DNA from: Candidatus Kaiserbacteria bacterium
GTDB lineage: Bacteria; Patescibacteriota; Minisyncoccia; Phycocordibacterales; UBA918
Length of the DNA stretch: 37,776 nucleotides
Reading direction: 5' to 3'
Assembly: GCA_020428685.1 (NCBI GenBank)
Contig: JAGQMJ010000007.1
Coordinates: 1 to 37,776 of the forward strand
Shown here piece by piece: positions 15,590 to 23,929 of this stretch. The translations under genes were made by a program, and so were the position numbers. Every line of letters begins with the position of its first letter. The stretch's first letter is position 1. The notes beneath the pieces are model-generated. The model did no database searches. It was not told the origin of the DNA and saw only the letters and a list, made by a program, of their open reading frames with translations.

Positions 15590-17806
15590 ATGGCCCGCAA
15601 GAAACAAAAAAACACCGTAGAGAAAAAACCACTTTTTGACGATCTTTCCCCTCATGCCAAGCAGGCTATCTGGGCAGTCATCATGGGTATCTTGGCCGTC
15701 TTTTTTCTGTTCTCGCTTTTGGATTATGCGGGACCAGTCGGAGGCTACACCAAGCTAACCCTCGATGTGTTGTTTGGGACTGGAGCCTGGTTAGCTCCAC
15801 TCATCTGTAGCATTTATATATATGTACTACTAAATCCTCGAGAGGAAGACCAGCAAGTAAGTGGCGCCAAAATCACTGGGACCGTTTTGCTGTTTGTTTC
15901 ACTTTTAGCTGGACTTGAGCTGTACAGCGAAGGACTCGGTGGGTGGACCGGCTGGCTCCTTGAAGCTCCCCTAGCCTACCTCCTTGGCAACGCTCTTGGT
16001 GGCGTGATTATTTTTGGACTGGTGATGATTTCTGTATTCCTACTCTTCAACACTGGCTTGCGAATGCCAGGCAGAAAAGTAGTCCCAGATGACGCCGACG
16101 ACTTTAGCGACATCGAGGCGCTAGATCTGCCCGAGGTTTCAGACGCGGAGGGAGAAGGAGAAGCCGACGCCGATGAAGACCGGGAGGACGAAGAATCATC
16201 CGGCCTTGCTTCAATGAAGAAGAAAGTCGCCAGCCTAACCAAAATCAAGACCAATGACATCGTTGTCAAAAACTTTAGTGGGACATACATTGCTCCCTCT
16301 CTCACACTCTTGAACAAAGAAAAAGGGAAAGCTCAGATCGGTGACGTCAAAGCCAATGCCAACATGATTAAGCGCACTCTTAAAGAGTTTGGTATTAGTG
16401 TCGAAATGGATGCGGTTGAGAGTGGTCCAACCATCACCCGCTACGCCCTCAAGCCGGCTCAAGGTGTAAAAATTTCGCGCATCGTCGGACTTCAGCAAGA
16501 GCTTCAGCTCGCCCTCAAGGCCAGCTCAATCCGTATCGAAGCACCGATCCCTGGTAAGTCACTGGTAGGTATCGAGGTACCAAACCAGACCCGAGCGACT
16601 GTTGGACTAGCCTCAATGCTGGCTACCCCAGAGTACACAGATTCACCTCACCCACTTATCGTAGCTCTTGGTAAAGATGTGACTGGTCATGTCCACTTCG
16701 CCAACGTTGCCCGTATGCCACACGGACTAATCGCCGGTACAACTGGTTCTGGTAAGTCGGTTTCGATTCACAACCTCATCATCTCACTTCTATACCGCAA
16801 CTCCCCTGACCAACTTCGTTTTATCCTGGTCGACCCAAAACGAGTTGAGCTGACCCTATACAACAAAATCCCTCACCTTCTGACACCAGTTATTACTGAC
16901 GCCAAGAAAGCTATTCGTGCATTGTCTTGGGCAGTAAAAGAAATGGAAAGGCGGTATGACATCCTAGAGGCAGAACAAGTCCAAAACCTCACTTCATACC
17001 ACAAAAACATCTACCAGCCAGCCAAGGAAGCTTGGGTAGCAGCCGGCTCAATCGAAGAAGACCGTCAATCACTACCAGAATCACTTCCATACATCGTTAT
17101 TATTCTCGATGAGTTGAACGACTTGATGCAAGCCTACCCTCGAGAACTAGAGGCCTGCATCGTGCGTTTGGCACAGATGAGTCGAGCGGTCGGTATTCAC
17201 CTCTTGTTGGCGACTCAGCGACCTTCTGTAAACGTTATTACTGGTACTATCAAGGCCAACGTGCCGACCCGTATTGCTCTTGCGGTAGCGTCCCAAATCG
17301 ACTCTCGTACTATTATTGATGGTGTCGGAGCCGAAAAACTACTCGGCCAAGGCGACATGCTCTACTTGTCTTCTGATAGCCCACGCCCTATCCGTCTCCA
17401 GTCTGCCTATGTATCTGAGGAAGAGATCAAGAAAGTGGTGGATTATTTGAAAAACCAAGACGCTCATGAGCTAGACAGTATCAACCTAGACGAAGCTCAA
17501 GACCAAAGCAACGACGCCGTCTTCAACTCAATGGTCGGAGATGATGCTGATGACGACCTGTACAACGATGCCAAGCTGGCTGTGATGGAAGCTGGCAAAG
17601 CTTCTACTTCATACATCCAGAGAAAGCTTCGCGTGGGTTACTCACGAGCGGCCCGCTTGATGGATCTACTGGAAGAAAACGGCGTTATCGGGCCAGCTGA
17701 CGGCTCTAAGGCTCGAGAAATATTGGCCACTTCCTCACAAGAAGAGAGCTACGAAAGTGACGATGAGAGCGAAGATAACGAAAACAACCCCAACGAGAGG
17801 TTCTAA
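15590..17806 (+). CDS. ftsK: DNA translocase FtsK/SpoIIIE
   Basis: The protein pumps DNA through the division septum. I chose the ATG at 15590 (738 residues, MARKKQKNTVEKK) because the alternative start 22 codons upstream adds an unrelated segment. Four membrane helices cover about 25-160, an acidic Glu/Asp linker 165-205, then the alpha/beta motor: Walker A GTTGSGKS near residue 385, Walker B VIILDELNDLM near 505. The C-terminal gamma DNA-reading winged helix is present (ASTSYIQRKLRVGYSRAARLMDLLEENGVIG, about 665-700). It overlaps the next gene by one base (TAATG), implying coupling. Confidence 0.95.
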   Translation: MARKKQKNTVEKKPLFDDLSPHAKQAIWAVIMGILAVFFLFSLLDYAGPVGGYTKLTLDVLFGTGAWLAPLICSIYIYVLLNPREEDQQVSGAKITGTVLLFVSLLAGLELYSEGLGGWTGWLLEAPLAYLLGNALGGVIIFGLVMISVFLLFNTGLRMPGRKVVPDDADDFSDIEALDLPEVSDAEGEGEADADEDREDEESSGLASMKKKVASLTKIKTNDIVVKNFSGTYIAPSLTLLNKEKGKAQIGDVKANANMIKRTLKEFGISVEMDAVESGPTITRYALKPAQGVKISRIVGLQQELQLALKASSIRIEAPIPGKSLVGIEVPNQTRATVGLASMLATPEYTDSPHPLIVALGKDVTGHVHFANVARMPHGLIAGTTGSGKSVSIHNLIISLLYRNSPDQLRFILVDPKRVELTLYNKIPHLLTPVITDAKKAIRALSWAVKEMERRYDILEAEQVQNLTSYHKNIYQPAKEAWVAAGSIEEDRQSLPESLPYIVIILDELNDLMQAYPRELEACIVRLAQMSRAVGIHLLLATQRPSVNVITGTIKANVPTRIALAVASQIDSRTIIDGVGAEKLLGQGDMLYLSSDSPRPIRLQSAYVSEEEIKKVVDYLKNQDAHELDSINLDEAQDQSNDAVFNSMVGDDADDDLYNDAKLAVMEAGKASTSYIQRKLRVGYSRAARLMDLLEENGVIGPADGSKAREILATSSQEESYESDDESEDNENNPNERF

Positions 17807-18189
17807 TGTACGGCATAGACATGGATGATTCAGTACCATTTCGTACCATTGTAAAAATATCCTTTGGTGTCATGGGACTACTCTTCATACTTATATATGT
17901 AGTGTTCCAAGCCAGATTCTTGATAAGTGGTCCACAAATAGTACTAAACGAGGAGCCGTCCGTAACCCAAAACCAACGACAAATCTTCCTGACCGGAGAC
18001 ACCCACAACATTTCCCACCTCTGGCTCAACGATAGACCAATTTATACTGACGTTAAGGGGAATTTCAAGGAAGCATTAGTGCTAGAAAACGGCTATACTA
18101 TAACCACCCTCCGCGCTGAAGATAGGTATGGACGAGAAACCACCATTACCCGTTCGTTCGTTTATACCCCAGCAAGTTTTAACCAATAA
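17806..18189 (+). CDS. Single-pass membrane protein with Ig-like domain
   Basis: The 127-residue protein has one membrane helix (about 15-38), then a beta-rich outer domain with the pattern of a glucodextranase-B/Ig-like module: [40 protein letters not shown] and DRYGRE (quoted in parts, residues 62-112). The start overlaps the ftsK stop as TAATG, so the two are translationally coupled. It may be an envelope partner of the division machinery, but this is only a guess from position. Confidence 0.75.
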   Translation: MYGIDMDDSVPFRTIVKISFGVMGLLFILIYVVFQARFLISGPQIVLNEEPSVTQNQRQIFLTGDTHNISHLWLNDRPIYTDVKGNFKEALVLENGYTITTLRAEDRYGRETTITRSFVYTPASFNQ

Positions 18190-18199
18190 AATTATACCC

Positions 18200-19291
18200 A
18201 TGGCAGCAAAAGCAAAAAAAACTACCAAAGAGACCGTTAAGAAAGAGGTTACCGAGTCAGACAACAAGACCAACAGCTCTAATGAGATTATTGAAACAAT
18301 CCGAAGTATCAAAACTAAATTTGGTGATGAGGCCATCATGACGCTCAACCAAAGTCGGAAAGTTGACGTCGAGGTCATCCATACTGGCTCAATCGGACTT
18401 GATGACGCACTTGGTATCGGGGGCTATCCTCGAGGTAGAATCTTGGAAATTTATGGACCAGAATCTTCTGGTAAGACCACCCTATCCTTGCATGCCGTAG
18501 CTGAAGCACAAAAAGCTGGCGGTATCTGTGCATTTATTGACGCAGAACACGCTATGGATCCAGAGTATGCCAAAAATCTTGGCGTAAATTTGGATGAACT
18601 TTTGATTTCTCAGCCAGATAATGGAGAACAAGCACTGGAGATAGTTGAATCTCTCGTTCGTTCGGGCAAGCTGGATGTAATAGTGGTTGACTCTGTAGCC
18701 GCTTTGACACCAAAAGATGAAATCGAAGGAGAAATGGGAGCACACCATGTCGGAAAACAAGCTCGATTGATGAGCCAAGCCTTGCGTAAATTAACCTCAA
18801 TCGTATCAAAGAGTAAGACGGTAGTAATCTTTATCAACCAAATCCGTATGCAGATTGGTGTGATGTTTGGTAACCCAGAGACTACCCCAGGTGGAAAGGC
18901 ACTCAAATTCTACACCTCAGTTCGACTTGATATTCGTAGAATTGCTCAGATTAAAAAAGGTGAAGAAGTTGTTGGCGGTCGGCACCGAGTCAAGGTAGTA
19001 AAGAATAAGGTCGCTGCCCCATTCCGTACAACTGAGTTTGATTTGATTTACGGAGAAGGTATCAGTAGCGAGGGTGAACTTCTGGCACTGGGAGAAAAGT
19101 ACAAAATCATCTCAAAAGCTGGTTCTTCATACTCTTATACTCCACCTGGAGGTGATGAGTCTACTATCGTAAAACTTGGTCGTGGATACGACGCAGCTCG
19201 AAAGTCTCTAAAAGCAGACAAAAAGCTCAAGACAGAAATCCTCAAGCATATCCGTAAATCATTGAAGGAAGAAGGGGCGAAGGTTGATTAG
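18200..19291 (+). CDS. recA: Recombinase RecA
   Basis: RecA forms filaments on single-stranded DNA and drives homologous strand exchange. The ATG at 18200 gives 363 residues starting [11 protein letters not shown]; the open frame extends 24 codons upstream into the previous gene and is not used. Diagnostic parts are the Walker [10 protein letters not shown] (about 86-94), [28 protein letters not shown] (Walker B), [21 protein letters not shown] (L1), and the L2 region with [22 protein letters not shown]. The N-terminus carries an extra Lys/Thr-rich stretch of about 20 residues. It follows the Ig-like gene with a 10-base gap; a terminator follows. Confidence 0.97.
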   Translation: MAAKAKKTTKETVKKEVTESDNKTNSSNEIIETIRSIKTKFGDEAIMTLNQSRKVDVEVIHTGSIGLDDALGIGGYPRGRILEIYGPESSGKTTLSLHAVAEAQKAGGICAFIDAEHAMDPEYAKNLGVNLDELLISQPDNGEQALEIVESLVRSGKLDVIVVDSVAALTPKDEIEGEMGAHHVGKQARLMSQALRKLTSIVSKSKTVVIFINQIRMQIGVMFGNPETTPGGKALKFYTSVRLDIRRIAQIKKGEEVVGGRHRVKVVKNKVAAPFRTTEFDLIYGEGISSEGELLALGEKYKIISKAGSSYSYTPPGGDESTIVKLGRGYDAARKSLKADKKLKTEILKHIRKSLKEEGAKVD

Positions 19292-19310
19292 GTAGAGAGA
19301 CAGATGAGGG

Positions 19311-19341
19311 AAAGGGCCGCTGACGAAGTCAGCGGCCCTTT
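19311..19341. terminator. Terminator between recA and the convergent membrane gene
   Basis: AAAGGGCCGCTGAC and its perfect complement flank a GAA loop, with partial A/T tails. It is placed between convergent genes and could serve both. Confidence 0.8.
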
Positions 19342-19357
19342 CTCTACTTACTAAAAG

Positions 19358-19696
19358 TTAAGCGTGCAAAATTCTACCCTCTTCAAAGAAAATATGTGCC
19401 AACCTATATCCGCACGATAAAGTAACCCCACCCGCCAGCACAAGAACCAACGCTGTCATAAACTCACCATGAGTAATAGCATTAACAAAAGAATTTGCTA
19501 AGTAACTTGGTACGCCGCCGACTGGTATCGCCAAAAAATTATTAAAAATACTCGCCACGTGCAACCACTTTGCCAAAAGGGCCGCCGAAACCGCCAAGAA
19601 TATCCCCTGCCAAAACATCACATGGGTCACAATACTAACAGCGTAACTATAATAAACTCGCCGCATGATGTTTTTTTGTATGACTAATGAATCCAT
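19358..19696 (-). CDS. Small membrane protein next to the sigma factor
   Basis: The 112-residue protein has three hydrophobic segments (about 17-40, 48-62, 78-100) and ends HIFFEEGRILHA. It starts 31 bases after the ECF sigma gene on the same strand. Membrane proteins coded beside ECF sigma factors are often anti-sigma factors, but there is no zinc-binding anti-sigma motif or cytoplasmic domain of useful size here, so that role is uncertain. Family not recognised. Confidence 0.65.
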   Translation of the reverse strand: MDSLVIQKNIMRRVYYSYAVSIVTHVMFWQGIFLAVSAALLAKWLHVASIFNNFLAIPVGGVPSYLANSFVNAITHGEFMTALVLVLAGGVTLSCGYRLAHIFFEEGRILHA

Positions 19697-19727
19697 ATCA
19701 ATATATAACTAAATTGTATGCAATAAG

Positions 19728-20336
19728 TTACAACAATGCCTCTGCCTCGCCATCCCTACTCTCCTTTTTAAAAGCTGCTTTTGCCCGATGGATTCTGGCT
19801 TTAATCGTTCCGACATTTTCACCGGTCTTATCGGCGATGTCCTGATGTGACCAATGGTCCAAATAATGAAGCTTCAAGACTATAGACAGATGCTCAGGCA
19901 TCCTGTCCAAGATACGCAGAATACCATCCCTCTTCTCCGCAAAACCACTATGCTCTTTCATTTCTCCATACATCTGTTCATATTCTGGATCCATGGCCGT
20001 ATAGCGCTGACCGTCTTTAACCAATTTTTGATAACGGGTGAAAGCTGTATTCAGCAGGATGCGGTACGCCCAGGATGAGAATTTGGCGCCAGACTGAGGC
20101 TCGTATTTGTCGGCGTTGACGTATATTTTGGTAAAAGCATCCTGCACCACCTCCTCAACATCTAGCGGATTTCGGACAATAGCGCTCACCTTTCTCAAAA
20201 AAGGCACCTGGTATCTCTCCACTAAAATGGCAAAAAGCCACGGCTTATTTTGCGCTTCGAGTAGGATTTTTTCGTCGCTCCAATCCTCTGCTTCAGATGA
20301 GGTAGTTATTCCTAGCATGTTTTTGAATAGTATCAT
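19728..20336 (-). CDS. RNA polymerase sigma factor, ECF type
   Basis: The 202-residue protein has sigma region 2 (about 35-105: VERYQVPFLRKVSAIVRNPLDVEEVVQDAFTK in two parts, KFSSWAYRILLNTAFTRYQK) and region 4 (about 140-193: MPEHLSIVLKLHYLDHWSHQDIA, GENVGTIKARIHRAKAAFKK), with no region 3 in between, typical of ECF sigma factors. An extended -10 ends 9 bases before the first ATG, supporting that start. The neighbouring 112-residue membrane protein may control it. Confidence 0.9.
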   Translation of the reverse strand: MILFKNMLGITTSSEAEDWSDEKILLEAQNKPWLFAILVERYQVPFLRKVSAIVRNPLDVEEVVQDAFTKIYVNADKYEPQSGAKFSSWAYRILLNTAFTRYQKLVKDGQRYTAMDPEYEQMYGEMKEHSGFAEKRDGILRILDRMPEHLSIVLKLHYLDHWSHQDIADKTGENVGTIKARIHRAKAAFKKESRDGEAEALL

Positions 20337-20345
20337 TAATACTAA

Positions 20346-20354
20346 ATACTAACA
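20346..20354 (-). promoter_or_regulatory. Extended -10 promoter of the sigma gene (TGTTAGTAT)
   Basis: On minus TGTTAGTAT ends 9 bases before the sigma-factor ATG, predicting a leader of only 2-3 bases. Confidence 0.5.
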
Positions 20355-20360
20355 GTTGTA

Positions 20361-20563
20361 CATATTAGCTTTTTAGGTTGAATCTGGTATAAATATGCAG
20401 TTCCAAATATTATTTAACACGTAGCTTTTGACCGTTCCAGGAATCCGTCCTAGGAAAGGGATGGATCCGGAACCAAATTCACCCCAAGGGCACTTCCATT
20501 TTATGGTCGTAACCTTCCTAAAAAATAGGGTGCAAATAATCGCTACGCTCATTTTTTCATTCA
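20361..20563 (+). promoter_or_regulatory. Region upstream of efp with imperfect inverted repeat and dispersed repeat copy
   Basis: No gene is seen. GGTATAAAT near 20386-20394 is a possible plus -10. An imperfect inverted repeat (TTCCAGGAATCC / GGATCCGGAA) spans about 20434-20472. Immediately before the ATG lies AATAATCGCTACGCTCATTT, a copy of the short repeat also found at positions 1-30 and about 27174-27200. There is no Shine-Dalgarno for efp. Confidence 0.35.
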
Positions 20564-21139
20564 ATGGCAAAAGTCGAATACAATCAAGTCCTACCTAAAA
20601 AAACTGTCGAAATGGACGGCGACCCGTACTTGGTGTTGTCATCTAATATTGCCAAAAAGGACCGTCAAAAAGCTAGTAACAACGTACGCATGAAAAACTT
20701 GCGCACTGGTAACGTTATTGAGCGCACTCTGCATCAGTCTGATGTACTGCAAGACGCGGATATTTCAAAGCGTGATGTTAAGTATCTATACGAAAACCGT
20801 GGCGAATTTTGGTTTTGTGAACCAAACAATCCAAGCGCTCGCTTCAACCTAGCCGCAGACGTAGTAGGTGAACTAAATAAATTTGTTAATGGCAACAGTA
20901 TTGTCGAAGCACTGGTTTTTGACGATGTTATCATGAGCATCAATATCCCTATCAAGGTTGAGCTGAAAGTAAAAGAAGCTCCAGATGCTGTCAAAGGTAA
21001 TACCTCAAGCGGTGCCACCAAGGAAGTGGTCCTTGAAACCGGACTAAAGATTCAGGCGCCGCAATTCATAAATAAAGGCGATGTAATCGCCGTAAACACT
21101 GAAGACGTGGTCTACTCAGAGAGAATCAGTAAAGCGTAG
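20564..21139 (+). CDS. efp: Translation elongation factor P, with Arg at the modified-Lys position
   Basis: EF-P relieves ribosome stalling at polyproline. The 191-residue protein has the three beta domains of the family: N-terminal KOW-like domain (1-65), OB domain (about 66-130: LYENRGEFWFCEPNN) and C-terminal domain (130-190, ETGLKIQAPQFINKGD). Anchoring on the conserved KNLRTGNVIERT, the loop that is usually PGKGQA reads KDRQKA here, so the site normally held by the modified Lys holds Arg. No EarP, EpmA or EpmB gene is nearby. Start context shows no Shine-Dalgarno. Confidence 0.92.
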   Translation: MAKVEYNQVLPKKTVEMDGDPYLVLSSNIAKKDRQKASNNVRMKNLRTGNVIERTLHQSDVLQDADISKRDVKYLYENRGEFWFCEPNNPSARFNLAADVVGELNKFVNGNSIVEALVFDDVIMSINIPIKVELKVKEAPDAVKGNTSSGATKEVVLETGLKIQAPQFINKGDVIAVNTEDVVYSERISKA

Positions 21140-21149
21140 CGAGTATAGG

Positions 21150-21183
21150 AAAAGGCCAGTCGAAAACATCGACTGGCCTTTTT
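21150..21183. terminator. efp terminator
   Basis: AAAAGGCCAGTCGA and TCGACTGGCCTTTT pair around an A-rich 5-base loop, then continue into T residues on plus. It separates efp from the convergent 65-residue gene. Confidence 0.85.
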
Positions 21184-21186
21184 GTT

Positions 21187-21384
21187 TTAGAAGAAAATGG
21201 CATAAACCACGGCCCCTAAAACAACAAAACAAAATGCCTTGAATGAAGGCTTCAGGAGCCACGACTGCTGATCGAACATCATGCGTCTGGGGTGACCATG
21301 TTCGGGTCCCCTTGCCTTCACAGCATCATCATAATCTTGATGCGCTTGTGCCAAGCGTGCATCAGCGAACAATTTAAATCCCAT
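21187..21384 (-). CDS. 65-residue tail-anchored-like small protein
   Basis: The ATG at 21384 is preceded by AAGGAGAGCATC, a strong Shine-Dalgarno at good spacing, which fixes the start inside a longer open frame. The product begins MGFKLFADARLAQAHQDY, has a charged middle (KARGPEHGHPRRMM) and ends with one membrane helix (FKAFCFVVLGAVVYAIFF) reaching the C-terminus. It therefore looks like a C-tail-anchored membrane protein. Family not recognised. Its clear ribosome-binding site contrasts with neighbouring housekeeping genes. Confidence 0.65.
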   Translation of the reverse strand: MGFKLFADARLAQAHQDYDDAVKARGPEHGHPRRMMFDQQSWLLKPSFKAFCFVVLGAVVYAIFF

Positions 21385-21450
21385 GATGCTCTCCTTACCT
21401 GTTGTCCATCTAGTATTATTACAGCATGATGCTGCTGATTTTGCAATTAG

Positions 21451-21481
21451 AAAAGGGCGGCCCCGAGGGGGCCGCCCTTTT
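21451..21481. terminator. rpsR operon terminator
   Basis: AAAAGGGCGGCCCC and its complement flank a short GA(G) loop; on minus the T run follows. It begins 11 bases past the rpsR stop. Confidence 0.85.
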
Positions 21482-21491
21482 CTTAACATCC

Positions 21492-21692
21492 TTATCGGTT
21501 GATGTATGGCACCAAAGCCATGAATCGTGCGCGCTTGATAGCACGAGCGAAGTTTCTCTGTCCTTTTGCAGTCATACCTGTACGACGACGATTCATCATA
21601 CGTGCATGTGGATTCACATTACTCTTAAGGCGTAGAATATCCTTAAAATCAATATGATGCATCGGCAAATTTACTGTTTGTTCTTTTTCCAT
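21492..21692 (-). CDS. rpsR: Ribosomal protein bS18
   Basis: The 66-residue product (MEKEQTVNLPMHHIDFKD) contains the core IDFKDILRLKSNVNPHARMMNRRRTGMTAKGQRN (two segments) and ends IKRARFMALVPY, as expected for small-subunit protein S18 that binds next to S6 on 16S rRNA. A Met 13 codons upstream would add a hydrophobic MDYSKIVTLIFHS stretch and is unlikely. It is the last gene of the rpsF-ssb-rpsR operon. Confidence 0.92.
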   Translation of the reverse strand: MEKEQTVNLPMHHIDFKDILRLKSNVNPHARMMNRRRTGMTAKGQRNFARAIKRARFMALVPYINR

Positions 21693-21782
21693 TGAGTGAA
21701 AAATTAGTGTAACTATTTTGGAATAATCCAATCAGTTACAAATTGATAATGAAATATTAGAATCTAATTCTGTATTCTAAGG

Positions 21783-22229
21783 CTAGAATGGGATATCCTC
21801 AGGATTGATTTCTTCCTCTGGATAGTCTGGAACTGACGGTGCCTTGGAATCATCCGACCCGCTAGCAGCTGGCGCTGATGACGCTCCACTTGAAGAAGCG
21901 CTGCCATTTTTTGGTCCGAACTGAACTCTATCAGCGACAATCTCTGTTCGATATTGCTTCTGACCATCCTTTTCCCAACTTCGAGTCTGAATTCTTCCTT
22001 CGATGTAGACTCCATTTCCTTTTGAAAGATACTTGGCGCTGTTTTCTGCCTGCTTGCCAAATACTACTACATTGTGAAAGTCAGTTAGCTCTTGTCTTTT
22101 GCCGTCTCGGTCGTTGTAAACGCGGTTGGTAGCAATAGATAGTGAACAAACCTGGATTCCACTTGGAAGTGCTTTCAATTCTGGATCACGGGTTAGATTC
22201 CCGTAAATCATTGCCTTATTTAGATACAT
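21783..22229 (-). CDS. ssb: Single-stranded DNA-binding protein
   Basis: The 148-residue protein has the OB fold (1-105: MYLNKAMIYGNLTRDPELK, FHNVVVFGKQAENSAKYLSK, VYIEGRIQTRSWEKDGQK) and a disordered Ser/Ala linker. It ends PEDIPF, the acidic-hydrophobic tip that docks partner proteins such as RecO and PriA. It lies between rpsF and rpsR in the common bacterial order, 37 bases after rpsF. Confidence 0.95.
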   Translation of the reverse strand: MYLNKAMIYGNLTRDPELKALPSGIQVCSLSIATNRVYNDRDGKRQELTDFHNVVVFGKQAENSAKYLSKGNGVYIEGRIQTRSWEKDGQKQYRTEIVADRVQFGPKNGSASSSGASSAPAASGSDDSKAPSVPDYPEEEINPEDIPF

Positions 22230-22266
22230 AATTTAGATACAAAGTATTTAGATGAATATAGACCTA

Positions 22267-22791
22267 TTATACCTTGTCTTCTGCTTCTTCTCCATCTTCA
22301 GCCTCGACATCGTCTGAATCTTCATCTTCATCTGATTCGTCAGCTTCAGCCTCATCGACATCAACTGTCTTTACCATAGTTTCTGCCAAAGCTTCGTGGA
22401 AGAAAAATGGATTTGCCTCCTCAACCTTAGTCAATTTGACCAATAGGTGACGCAGAAGTTCATTTACACCATCAATTTCATGATTCAAACCTTCAATAAT
22501 AGAAGCATCTGCTTGAAATCGAACCCAACCAAAGTACGCGCTTGTGAACTTTCGGTTACGTCCTTCAAGATACTTGATGATTTCGTATGCTAAATCGAAA
22601 CGAGCTGGTTCTTCTTCAGTAGTGATAACACCACCATCTTTTGTAATGATGTCCTTCAACTTCTGAAAGACATTAGCTACTTCCCCTTCAGCAACCGTTG
22701 GAAGTACGTGGAAAGCTAGTTCGTAACTATGAAGCTCTACTTCATGAGTTTCGACACCGGCTTCAGTTGCTGGCATTTTTGTTTCTGACAT
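22267..22791 (-). CDS. rpsF: Ribosomal protein bS6 with acidic C-terminal tail
   Basis: I chose the ATG at 22791 (MSETKMPATEAGVE; 174 residues). The S6 ferredoxin-like fold covers about 20-130 (YELAFHVLP, DGGVITTEEEPARFDLAYEI, NRKFTSAYFGWVRF). Beyond it a very acidic Asp/Glu tail of about 35 residues follows (ADESDEDEDSDDVEAEDGEE). S6 tails vary (E. coli polyglutamylates its own), but one this long and acidic is notable. The protein partners with S18 from the same operon. Confidence 0.92.
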   Translation of the reverse strand: MSETKMPATEAGVETHEVELHSYELAFHVLPTVAEGEVANVFQKLKDIITKDGGVITTEEEPARFDLAYEIIKYLEGRNRKFTSAYFGWVRFQADASIIEGLNHEIDGVNELLRHLLVKLTKVEEANPFFFHEALAETMVKTVDVDEAEADESDEDEDSDDVEAEDGEEAEDKV

Positions 22792-22896
22792 TAATTTATT
22801 TTTGTTATGAGCAGTCAAACCATCGGTCTGGCCACTCATTACGGATAACGGGACAACGTTACCACAGTTTTTTTAACTATTCAATACACTATCTCA

Positions 22897-22905
22897 TGCT
22901 AGAAT
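22897..22905 (+). promoter_or_regulatory. Extended -10 promoter (TGCTAGAAT), leaderless start
   Basis: TGCTAGAAT ends exactly 6 bases before the ATG of the VanY-like gene, so the predicted transcription start coincides with the start codon. Confidence 0.6.
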
Positions 22906-22911
22906 AGTCCC

Positions 22912-23838
22912 ATGAAAGATTGCTCAAATACTTATGTTTACTTATGTGGAGTCATTGCCATTATCGGCATCATTTCCACCAGCTACTTCTATCTCCAGTC
23001 TGAAGAGCAAAAAACAAACATCGAGAGTCTTCGACAAGACCGAAACCTTTTCTTGAACCAAACTAAGCAGAAAGACAGCCAGCTTTTGGTCGCTAGTACC
23101 ACTATAGATGAGCTCACTTCTCAACTCTCTGACCTCAAAGACGATTTAGAAGATTTGGCTGATGATTATCGTGACGAAAGAAACCGCAATGAAGACTTTG
23201 AAGACCAAATCCGTTCTCTATCTGGAACACTGGGAGATTTAGATAAATTAGCTAAAACAGACAAGGAACTACTCCAAAAGTACTCAAAAGTATACTTTTT
23301 AAACGAAAACTATATTCCCGAAAGAGTTTCTAAGATTGATGACAAATATATCCAAGACGGCAAGCCAGACCAATACTTCCATGCTCGAGCCATCGACCAT
23401 CTAGAAGACATGCTTAAGGCCGCCAAGCGCGATGATATAGATTTAAAAATAGTTTCAGCCTATCGCTCTTTTGATGAGCAAACCAGTCTCAAAGGTCAAT
23501 TTACACAAGTTTATGGTACTGGCGCCAACACTTTTTCAGCTGATCAGGGCTACTCCGAGCACCAACTAGGTACCACTATCGACCTGACGGTTGATTCGGT
23601 AAACGGCACGTACGGCAGTTTTGCTGACACCGAAGCCTACGAGTGGCTTCTAGACAACGCCTACAAATACGGCTTTATTCTCTCCTACCCTGAAGGAAAT
23701 GAGTTCTATGTATATGAGCCATGGCACTGGAGATTTGTCGGTACCGATCTAGCTCGTGATCTGCATCGCGGTAAAGATACTTTCTACGAACTGGACCAAC
23801 GCAAGATCAACGAATACTTGCTAGATTTCTTCGATTAA
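22912..23838 (+). CDS. D-alanyl-D-alanine carboxypeptidase, VanY/M15B family
   Basis: The 308-residue protein has an N-terminal membrane anchor (about 8-27), a long coiled coil (about 30-120, charged heptads) and a C-terminal M15B peptidase. Zinc and catalytic motifs are complete: SAYRSFDEQ, SEHQLGTTIDLT (His and Asp ligands) and EPWHWRFVG (catalytic and third-ligand His). Such enzymes trim the terminal D-Ala of peptidoglycan stems at the outer membrane face. The coiled coil suggests oligomerisation or a spacer. The gene stands alone. Confidence 0.88.
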   Translation: MKDCSNTYVYLCGVIAIIGIISTSYFYLQSEEQKTNIESLRQDRNLFLNQTKQKDSQLLVASTTIDELTSQLSDLKDDLEDLADDYRDERNRNEDFEDQIRSLSGTLGDLDKLAKTDKELLQKYSKVYFLNENYIPERVSKIDDKYIQDGKPDQYFHARAIDHLEDMLKAAKRDDIDLKIVSAYRSFDEQTSLKGQFTQVYGTGANTFSADQGYSEHQLGTTIDLTVDSVNGTYGSFADTEAYEWLLDNAYKYGFILSYPEGNEFYVYEPWHWRFVGTDLARDLHRGKDTFYELDQRKINEYLLDFFD

Positions 23839-23864
23839 AATCAATCACTTTTTTAAACCCAACC

Positions 23865-23893
23865 TTGACACCTAGTCACGGATGTCTTATTGT
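23865..23893 (+). promoter_or_regulatory. Canonical sigma-70-type promoter (TTGACA-17-TATTGT)
   Basis: TTGACA at 23865-23870 is followed after exactly 17 bases by TATTGT. It drives the IMPase-like gene with a roughly 30-base leader containing AGGAG. This is the most textbook -35/-10 pair in the window. Confidence 0.65.
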
Positions 23894-23929
23894 CCTCAAC
23901 AGAAGCACTTCTCAACTCAGGAGATCGCC

